From NCBI GenBank assembly GCA_913046035.1, contig CAJWSW010000022.1, positions 1-39,108 of the forward strand: a stretch of DNA of 39,108 nucleotides. The letters run 5' to 3'. A program made the position numbers and the translations under genes. Shown piece after piece: positions 33,530 to 39,108 of this stretch. Position 1 is the stretch's first letter. Each line of letters opens with the position of its first letter. The notes beneath the pieces are model-generated. The model was not told where the DNA came from, ran no database searches, and saw nothing but the letters and a program-made list of their open reading frames with translations. The DNA is from an uncultured Alphaproteobacteria bacterium. Lineage in GTDB: Bacteria; Pseudomonadota; Alphaproteobacteria; MPNO01; UBA830.

Positions 33530-34345
33530 ATGTTCATTCAAACTGAAGAAACCTCCGATATCAACACAGTCCGGTTCATTCCCGGGCGAGATGTTTATCC
33601 GGATGGCGCAGAGTTGAAAGCCGCTGACGCCGATCGATCACCTCTCGCAAAACGCATTTTTGATTTAGGTGACGTAATTAGAGTTACACTTGGCCCTGAT
33701 GATATTCGAGTGACCAAATCCGGCAATGCCGAGTGGCATATATTGCGACCCCAAATTCTTGCAGCGGTTATGGATCACTTCATGTCGGGTTTAGAAGTAG
33801 TGGATGAGAGTATTGCACCCGTAATCGAGGAAGCAGAAGAAAAGTTAACTGGCCCGGCGGCTGAGATTAGGGAAATTGTCGATAGCCGCATACGGCCGGC
33901 AGCAAAAGACGGAGGCGGCGATATAACCTTCAAAGCATTTAAGGATGGCGTCGCCTATCTACGTTTCGAGGGTGCGGCTTACGGGCTCATGCAACCGATC
34001 CAGAATATGCTTAAACACTACGTGCCTGAAGTCGAAGACGTCCGTGACGCGATTGACTTGGAAGACCGGCCAGGGCTAAAGACTGAAGAAGGAAAAGCGA
34101 TCCTTCAACTTCTCGATGATCAAATAAATCCTCAGGTGGCTGCCCATGGGGGACATATTTCATTGATTGACGTAAAAGAAAACACCGCGTTTGTCCGTCT
34201 TGAAGGAGGATGCCAAGGCTGCTCTGCGTCCTCGGCGACATTACGGCAGGGCGTCGAAGTTGAGATCAAAAAAGTTGTCCCTACTATTGCCCAAGTGGTC
34301 GACGTTACGGATCATTCAGCTGGGGCCAACCCGTACTACGATTAA
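33530..34345 (+). CDS. Nfu-type iron-sulfur scaffold with an extra degenerate NifU domain
   Basis: A 271-residue protein. Residues 1-88 are an Nfu N-terminal domain (MFIQTEETSDINTVRFIPGR). A NifU C-terminal-type domain at about 112-175 (RPAAKDGGGDI, QNMLKHYVPEVEDV) reads FEGAAYGLMQ where the CxxCPSS loop should be, so the cysteines and several residues are lost. A second NifU domain at about 190-260 keeps GGCQGCSASSATL with Cys228 and Cys231. Usual alphaproteobacterial Nfu is about 185-190 residues with one NifU domain. It carries Fe-S clusters to apoproteins. I start at ATG 33530 after GGAAG; an earlier in-frame start at 33494 has no support. The upstream gap 33315-33529 shows no clear element. 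Confidence 0.9.
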   Translation: MFIQTEETSDINTVRFIPGRDVYPDGAELKAADADRSPLAKRIFDLGDVIRVTLGPDDIRVTKSGNAEWHILRPQILAAVMDHFMSGLEVVDESIAPVIEEAEEKLTGPAAEIREIVDSRIRPAAKDGGGDITFKAFKDGVAYLRFEGAAYGLMQPIQNMLKHYVPEVEDVRDAIDLEDRPGLKTEEGKAILQLLDDQINPQVAAHGGHISLIDVKENTAFVRLEGGCQGCSASSATLRQGVEVEIKKVVPTIAQVVDVTDHSAGANPYYD

Positions 34346-34354
34346 CGCCCAATA

Positions 34355-34377
34355 AATCCTAAGCAAATACTTAGATT
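34355..34377. terminator. Weak bulged hairpin between convergent genes
   Basis: AATC-c-TAAG pairs with CTTAGATT across a 6-nt loop, 9 nt after the Nfu stop and between two convergent genes. It has one bulged base and no T-run, so it is at best a weak terminator. Confidence 0.25.
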
Positions 34378-34450
34378 GGTACGTGGGCTATCAAAGCCAA
34401 GTTACAATACAACTCAACTTCTGCTCGTCTGCATTCACCCGAATTTTTTA

Positions 34451-36784
34451 TCAGGCGACAGCCTTTTCCGCCCTTACCTGATTTACAATCATTGAGGGTG
34501 TCAGTGGGGCGGCGGCAATCCTTACATTCCAAGGCGACAATGCATCCTCTATAGCTGAGATAATTGCGGCGGCTGCGGGAATGGTGCCTCCCTCGCCCGC
34601 GCCTTTAACGCCGAGCGGATTTATTGGTGTTGGGGACTCAACGTGTGTGACGTCCACATTTGGCGTTTCGGGGGCAGAAGGAAGCAAATATTCAGCAAAC
34701 GTAGTAGACACCGGATTTGAATTATCATCATACACCATCCATTCAAGGAGCGCGTTGCCAACGCCTTGGGCTACAGCTCCTTGCACCTGACCATCCACGA
34801 CAAATGGGTTTATTAACGTGCCGGAGTCGTGGGCCATTGAATAATTTAAGATGTCAACATGACCGGTATCTGGATCCACTTCTACCTCTACCACAGCGGT
34901 GCCGTTGCAGTAAGATGATTGAGACGGCGAGAAGTAGTGCGTTGCCTCAAGCCCCGGTTCAACTCCGCCGGGCAGGGAAAATCCAGGCATCCCCTGAACA
35001 GCCCTCGCGACGTCAGACAGTGATACGGACAGGTCTGAGCCCCTCACCACTACGCTACCATTCTCAATATCCATATCTTCTTCAGCCGCTTCTAGCATGT
35101 GAGCCGCCACCTTAATGGCCTTCTGACGAACCTCATTAGAAGCAAGATGTACCGAAGAACCGGCATTCACAGCGATGCGGCTGGCGAACGTTCCGACACC
35201 GGAGGCAATTTTTCCTGTATCACCTTTCTGCACATCAATCTTCTCAACACCAACACCAAATTTATCGGCACAAACTTGGGCAAGCGTTGTCCAATGGCCC
35301 TGACCAGAGTCGCCACCACCGGTATATATGCAAATCTGCCCAGAAGGCTGTATTCGCACAGTCGCTCCCTCAAACGGTCCAAGGCCTGTGCCTTCTACAT
35401 AATTGGCAATACCGATTCCGATATGGCGGCCTTCTGCCCGCGCCTGCTCCTGCCTATGTCGAAAACCCTCATAATCTCCGAGACGAAGCGCCTCTTCCTG
35501 GCACTTAGGATAATCACCAGAGTCGTAGGTCATAGGCTTGCCATCTCGGAAAATCAGTCCGAGGGCATACGGCATCTGCTCTGTTTGAATTAAATTACGC
35601 CGCCGTATCTCTGCACGATCGAGGCCGAGTTTATCGGCCGCACGGTCCATCAGACGCTCCATCGCAAAGACAGCCTGAGGCCTACCGGCACCGCGAACCG
35701 GTGTAACCGCAACCTTATTAGTCAACGCAACAAAGGTTTCCAATTCATATGATGGCAGGACATATGGCCCCGGAAGCGTCGTCGCTGAGATATAAGGGGA
35801 TATTATTCCCCACGGCATGTAAGCGCCGGTATCATGGATCATTTGCCCACGTACACCGAGTAACTTCCCGTCCGCGTCGACAGCGATCTCCATGTCCCAG
35901 TACTGGTCGCGTTCCATATTAGTAGCGAGAAAGTTTTCTCGCCGATCCTCAATCCATTTCACCGGCTTTCCAAGATCCTTGGCGACGAGGGGGATCAACG
36001 CCTCCTCGACATAGTAAATTGTCTTCGGGCCAAACCCGCCACCGACATCCGGCGCTATAACGCGAACCCGGTCGGATTCCCAGCCCAGCATGTCGACAAC
36101 GTTTTGCTTTACCAGAAATGGTGACTGTGTCGCAGACCAGATTGTTACTACATCATCTAACTCATCATACTGAGCAACAACCCCACGATTTTCTATCGCA
36201 AATCCGCCGCCCCGGTGGATCCAAAATTCTTCACTGTGGGTTAAGTGTGCATTGGCAAATGCCGAGGCCACATCGCCATATCCAACCTTATATTTTGCAC
36301 CTTCATTATTGGGAGAGTCGACATGACAGAGGGGTGCACTGTCCTCGAGAGCGGACTTACAATCAGCTGCCCCGGGTAAAATATCATAGTCAACTTGAAC
36401 CAAGGTTGCGGCATCTTCGGCGTTGTACCTTGTATCGGCAACAACAAGGGCGATGGGTTCCCCTGCAAAACAGACCTCTCGATCCTCAAGTAAACGCTGT
36501 TGGAATGGTTGCGATATCGCAGGATTTGGCACTTGAAAAGGTACAGTAGTATTACGCAGATAATCCGGCAGGTCAGACGCAGTGTAAATTTTGCAAACGC
36601 CTTTGTGTTTAAGCGCATCCGATATATTTATATCTTTTATCCTGGCGTGGCTGTGAGGGCTGCGGACGAATGCCGCTTCCAGCATTTCGGGCAGATGCAT
36701 ATCGTCGGTATAGCCGCCTCGCCCGGTAAGCAATTTTGGGTCTTCAAGGCGCGAAACCCTTGCGCCAAACATCTTTGCGCCCAT
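34451..36784 (-). CDS. Molybdopterin-binding large subunit of a xanthine dehydrogenase-family hydroxylase (CoxL-like)
   Basis: A 777-residue Mo-hydroxylase large subunit. The N-terminal a/b hammerhead domain has SRLEDPKLLTGRGGYTDD; Mo-cofactor domains carry PDVGGGFGPK, a GGGDSGQGH segment, and near the C-terminus GVKGAGEGGTIPAAAAI with the catalytic Glu. Where true CO dehydrogenase has AYRCSFR, this protein has PVRGAGRPQ, so there is no Cys for the Cu-S-Mo site and it is not a CO dehydrogenase. Relatives hydroxylate N-heteroaromatics, aldehydes or purine-like compounds. It is the last gene of thiolase-M-S-L, 4 nt after the small subunit. Substrate unknown. Confidence 0.93.
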   Translation of the reverse strand: MGAKMFGARVSRLEDPKLLTGRGGYTDDMHLPEMLEAAFVRSPHSHARIKDINISDALKHKGVCKIYTASDLPDYLRNTTVPFQVPNPAISQPFQQRLLEDREVCFAGEPIALVVADTRYNAEDAATLVQVDYDILPGAADCKSALEDSAPLCHVDSPNNEGAKYKVGYGDVASAFANAHLTHSEEFWIHRGGGFAIENRGVVAQYDELDDVVTIWSATQSPFLVKQNVVDMLGWESDRVRVIAPDVGGGFGPKTIYYVEEALIPLVAKDLGKPVKWIEDRRENFLATNMERDQYWDMEIAVDADGKLLGVRGQMIHDTGAYMPWGIISPYISATTLPGPYVLPSYELETFVALTNKVAVTPVRGAGRPQAVFAMERLMDRAADKLGLDRAEIRRRNLIQTEQMPYALGLIFRDGKPMTYDSGDYPKCQEEALRLGDYEGFRHRQEQARAEGRHIGIGIANYVEGTGLGPFEGATVRIQPSGQICIYTGGGDSGQGHWTTLAQVCADKFGVGVEKIDVQKGDTGKIASGVGTFASRIAVNAGSSVHLASNEVRQKAIKVAAHMLEAAEEDMDIENGSVVVRGSDLSVSLSDVARAVQGMPGFSLPGGVEPGLEATHYFSPSQSSYCNGTAVVEVEVDPDTGHVDILNYSMAHDSGTLINPFVVDGQVQGAVAQGVGNALLEWMVYDDNSNPVSTTFAEYLLPSAPETPNVDVTHVESPTPINPLGVKGAGEGGTIPAAAAIISAIEDALSPWNVRIAAAPLTPSMIVNQVRAEKAVA

Positions 36785-36788
36785 TGGG

Positions 36789-37274
36789 CTAAGTTCCCGC
36801 CTGCAGCCTCTTCGCTGCGTCTAAGGCAGCGGCAACGATACCCTGGTAACCAGTGCAACGACACAAATTCCCGCTAATCGCCTCGCGAACCTCGCGTTCT
36901 GTTGGATCCGGATTTTCATCAAGGAATTCGAGTAAAGTGGTTAACATCCCCGGTGTGCAAAAGCCGCATTGAAGTCCATGATTGTCTTGAAACGCCTGCT
37001 GTAGCGGGTGCAATTCGGTTTCATTGGGGGCAATACCCTCGACGGTTAAAATCTCTTTGCCGTCTGCTTGAACTGCGAGCATTAAGCAAGAACGTGCAGT
37101 CTTGCCATCCAGCAAAATCGTACAAGCCCCGCAAACTCCATGCTCACAGCCCACATGGGTACCTGTCAGCAGACACTCGTGACGGATAAAATCGGCCAGA
37201 TGTAACCGCGTCTCAACTTCCCGCTCGTACGCTTTCCCGTTAATGTTAACACAAATGGTTCTACGATCGCTCAT
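36789..37274 (-). CDS. (2Fe-2S) small subunit of the Mo hydroxylase (CoxS-like)
   Basis: A 161-residue subunit carrying two [2Fe-2S] clusters. The plant-ferredoxin-type cluster is bound by CEHGVCGACTILLDG and a later Cys (ARSCL). The second, helical-domain cluster is bound by CGFCTPGM and CRCTGYQ. It passes electrons from the Mo site of the large subunit to FAD on the medium subunit. Its ATG overlaps the stop of the FAD subunit gene as ATGA, so the two are translationally coupled. Confidence 0.96.
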   Translation of the reverse strand: MSDRRTICVNINGKAYEREVETRLHLADFIRHECLLTGTHVGCEHGVCGACTILLDGKTARSCLMLAVQADGKEILTVEGIAPNETELHPLQQAFQDNHGLQCGFCTPGMLTTLLEFLDENPDPTEREVREAISGNLCRCTGYQGIVAAALDAAKRLQAGT

Positions 37275-38155
37275 TTAAGATTAATCTCCGTTCCGTTTGA
37301 GGCACGACTAAATGCCTTCGCAAGCCCTCGTCGAGTGAGTACCGCGGCCAGATGCTGACGATACCATGCGGGAGCATAAACGTCCTCCATCGCGTCAATA
37401 TCCCGGCATTTTTCGGCTATTTCGGTAAATAACTCAGCAGAACCGGTCTCGCCCAGCAAACCATCCTCTACAGCTGTCACCCTGAGAGGCGACGGCCCAA
37501 CACCACCCACCGTCACGCTAGCCCTTGTAATTTTGCCGCCATCTGACACATCTAGAAGGACTGCGGATGAGGTAATGGCATAATCACCGTGGCGTCTGGC
37601 AAATTCAACAAAGGCGTAACCGTGGCCGTCGGGCCACAGCGGAACGCGAATATCAGTAACCATCTCATCCAATTCAAATGACGGGGTCATGTATCCCATT
37701 GGCAAATCCGCCATTGCGATATCACGGGCTCCGCCCCTTTTGCGAACTGTTATAGTGGCGTCTTGTGCCATCGAAACGCTTGGTAACTCCGCGCTCGGAT
37801 CGAGATGGGACAGTGAGCCGCCAAAAGTTCCTCGATTGCGGGTCTGGCGATGACCAACCTGAAGTATAGCCTCCCGCATTAGCGGTATTTTCTGTGCGAC
37901 GAGATCGGAGGACTCGATCTCGTGTTGACGGATCATTCCTCCAAAAACAAGGGCGTCGCCGTCGTCGCGAATGTAAGTCAGGTCATCTATATTATTTATG
38001 TCGATTACATCGTCGGGAAGCACGAAACGCATATTAAGCATCGGCATTAGTGACTGTCCGCCTGCTAAAATTTTTGCGTTATCTTTTTCGGCGAGAAGGC
38101 CAACGGCCTCGTCGATGCTGCGGGGATCATGGAAAGTAAATGGTGGTGGTTTCAT
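37271..38155 (-). CDS. FAD-binding medium subunit of the Mo hydroxylase (CoxM-like)
   Basis: A 294-residue FAD_binding_5/CO_deh_flav_C protein. It has FTFHDPRSIDEAVGLLAE at the N-terminus, the FAD pyrophosphate loop LAGGQSLMPMLNMR, and the second FAD motif NRGTFGGSLSHLDPSAELPS. The C-terminal domain begins near residue 175. Gene order M-S-L is that of cox-type operons. It begins 1 nt after the thiolase stop. It transfers electrons from the FeS subunit to an acceptor that is not encoded here. Confidence 0.95.
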   Translation of the reverse strand: MKPPPFTFHDPRSIDEAVGLLAEKDNAKILAGGQSLMPMLNMRFVLPDDVIDINNIDDLTYIRDDGDALVFGGMIRQHEIESSDLVAQKIPLMREAILQVGHRQTRNRGTFGGSLSHLDPSAELPSVSMAQDATITVRKRGGARDIAMADLPMGYMTPSFELDEMVTDIRVPLWPDGHGYAFVEFARRHGDYAITSSAVLLDVSDGGKITRASVTVGGVGPSPLRVTAVEDGLLGETGSAELFTEIAEKCRDIDAMEDVYAPAWYRQHLAAVLTRRGLAKAFSRASNGTEINLK

Positions 38156-38156
38156 T

Positions 38157-39108
38157 TTATACCGAAAATATGTGAATGGAACAGGCTCCGTGATCGAAGC
38201 CGGATATACCGCCGCCCGTGCAGTGCGTGAGGCCCACTTTGGCCCCTTCTACCTGCCGATCGCCAGCCTGGCCGCGCAACTGACGCACGACCTCAACGAT
38301 TTGTGCTGCACCGGTGGCGCCGATGGGATGGCCCTTGGAGAGCAATCCACCGGATGGATTAACCGGAATTCGACCGCCTATCGATGTTTCACCGTCTTCG
38401 AGCAGCTTAGCAGCATCACCACGACCGCAGAACCCTAGCGCCTCATAATATAACAATTCTGCGATGGTGAATGCATCATGAACCTCAGCGACATCAACGT
38501 CCTCTGGGCCAATGTCCGACTCTTCATATGCCTGTTTTGCGCCACGTACTGTGATTTCAGGTGTGGTCATATCTCTAAAGCCAGTCATATACTTCCCTGA
38601 GTTGACTTCAGAGCAGGCAACCCGGACCGGTTTTGTCGTCAACTGCCGCGCTTTTTCAGCAGATGCAATGATAACAGCTGCAGCGCCATCTCCAGATGGG
38701 CAACAATGTAATAACGTAAAAGGATCCGCGATCTCGCGCGCGCCCATTACTTCCTCTAGGGTGACCTCGTTTCGGTACTGGGCATCTTTGTTTTTTGCGC
38801 CGTGCTTATGTGCTTTTACAGCTACCGAAGCAAGTTGCTCCTTTGTAAGACCGTAATCATGCATGTAACGTCGTGCCCGCATACCGTAAAGAGCTGGCAT
38901 CACAAGCCCGTGAGTAACCTCGAAATCCTCTTTTTCAAGGGGTAGCGTGCCACCTCCGAACTTTGTCAGTTTTTCAACGCCCATCACCAAGACCACGTCG
39001 TAAACTCCAGCCGCCACGGATATGTAAGCCTGGCGAAATGCTGAAGATGATGACGAACACGCGTTTTCAACGTTTGTAATCGGAAGGCCGGTTATACCAA
39101 GCTGCTTG
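38157..39108 (-). CDS. Thiolase-family acetyl-CoA acetyltransferase (SCP-x type), 5' end outside the window
   Basis: The minus-strand frame is open to the right edge, so the N-terminus is missing; about 316 residues are visible. The nucleophile region reads VENACSSSSSAFRQAY just inside the edge (Cys of ENACS). GHPIGATGAAQI holds the catalytic His and LTHCTGGGISG the second active-site Cys, so the active site is complete. SCP-x type thiolases cleave 3-oxoacyl-CoA esters, often branched, steroid- or ring-derived. The position just ahead of the Mo hydroxylase M-S-L genes, with 1 nt between, implies a shared transcript and a shared substrate pathway. A GTG at 39017 is internal, not the start. Confidence 0.93.
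   Translation of the reverse strand, partial: KQLGITGLPITNVENACSSSSSAFRQAYISVAAGVYDVVLVMGVEKLTKFGGGTLPLEKEDFEVTHGLVMPALYGMRARRYMHDYGLTKEQLASVAVKAHKHGAKNKDAQYRNEVTLEEVMGAREIADPFTLLHCCPSGDGAAAVIIASAEKARQLTTKPVRVACSEVNSGKYMTGFRDMTTPEITVRGAKQAYEESDIGPEDVDVAEVHDAFTIAELLYYEALGFCGRGDAAKLLEDGETSIGGRIPVNPSGGLLSKGHPIGATGAAQIVEVVRQLRGQAGDRQVEGAKVGLTHCTGGGISGFDHGACSIHIFSV

Noticed and set aside
34451-38155. Aerobic carbon monoxide dehydrogenase (coxMSL)
   Set aside because: The large subunit lacks the AYRCSFR active-site loop with its Cys; it has PVRGAGRPQ.
1-39108. Mobile elements, CRISPR arrays, tRNA or rRNA genes, riboswitches
   Set aside because: I looked for transposase-like frames, repeat arrays, cloverleaf-type sequences and long structured leaders and found none I can support.

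Overview
The window is a stretch of bacterial chromosome, almost certainly from an alphaproteobacterium, plausibly an uncultured free-living or marine Rhodospirillales-like lineage. This rests on the long two-domain dCTP deaminase, the CinA-C paralogue subtype, the Nfu scaffold type and the crowd of UbiD, CaiB/BaiF, amidohydrolase and CoxMSL-like genes. It is an inference from gene content, because no rRNA or tRNA gene is present. I see no insertion sequence, phage gene, CRISPR array or integrase. Coding density is high, and no gap between genes exceeds about 265 bases.

Layout. (1) 1-8217 holds three UbiD-family (prenyl-FMN) decarboxylases, one cut by the left edge and two in a tandem operon, plus an amidohydrolase-2 protein. 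Between them lie a NadC-type phosphoribosyltransferase and, 6 nt downstream, a 589-residue fusion of PhnN (ribose 1,5-bisphosphokinase) to an NMP phosphorylase of the archaeal AMP phosphorylase/'thymidine phosphorylase' type. (2) 8476-14130 holds a ThDP-dependent decarboxylase-like enzyme, an ArsC/YffB protein, a CinA-C paralogue, a 4,5-dihydroxyphthalate-decarboxylase-like protein, a haem-oxygenase-like diiron oxidase and a LysR regulator. (3) 14372-17316 holds a TauD/TfdA dioxygenase divergent from an MFS transporter and an SDR. (4) 17461-21523 holds an enoyl-CoA hydratase, a CaiB/BaiF CoA transferase and a two-subunit Rieske ring-hydroxylating dioxygenase, all on the minus strand. (5) 21599-33314 holds MsrA and an EamA-like membrane protein, followed by a CoA-thioester aromatic pathway. 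The pathway genes are a RidA-like protein, SDR, MarR, enoyl-CoA hydratase, acyl-CoA dehydrogenase, aryl-CoA ligase, a LigE-like GST, an 805-residue monooxygenase/Old Yellow Enzyme fusion and a hot-dog thioesterase. This gene set matches aerobic 2-aminobenzoate (anthranilate) degradation through 2-aminobenzoyl-CoA. A housekeeping dCTP deaminase sits inside the region. (6) 33530-34345 is an Nfu-type iron-sulfur scaffold with an extra, cysteine-less NifU domain. (7) 34451-39108 is an operon of a thiolase (cut by the right edge) followed by a CoxM-CoxS-CoxL-like molybdenum hydroxylase.

How it works together. Most of the window looks like a catabolic region for aromatic or heteroaromatic acids. 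It contains many decarboxylases of unrelated folds (UbiD x3, ThDP type, Pht5-like, perhaps amidohydrolase), oxygenases (Rieske, 2-oxoglutarate, diiron, flavin) and CoA chemistry (ligase, CoA transferase, dehydrogenase, hydratases, thiolase, thioesterase). The most unusual item is the PhnN-NMP phosphorylase fusion beside a NadC homologue. Together they could pass the ribose-phosphate of an NMP through ribose 1,5-bisphosphate to PRPP and on to a nucleotide. A second point is the tandem UbiD pair, in which each protein has one different metal ligand replaced by Gln. A third is a 16-bp perfect palindrome with a repeated half-site in the divergent promoter of the MarR-containing CoA operon.
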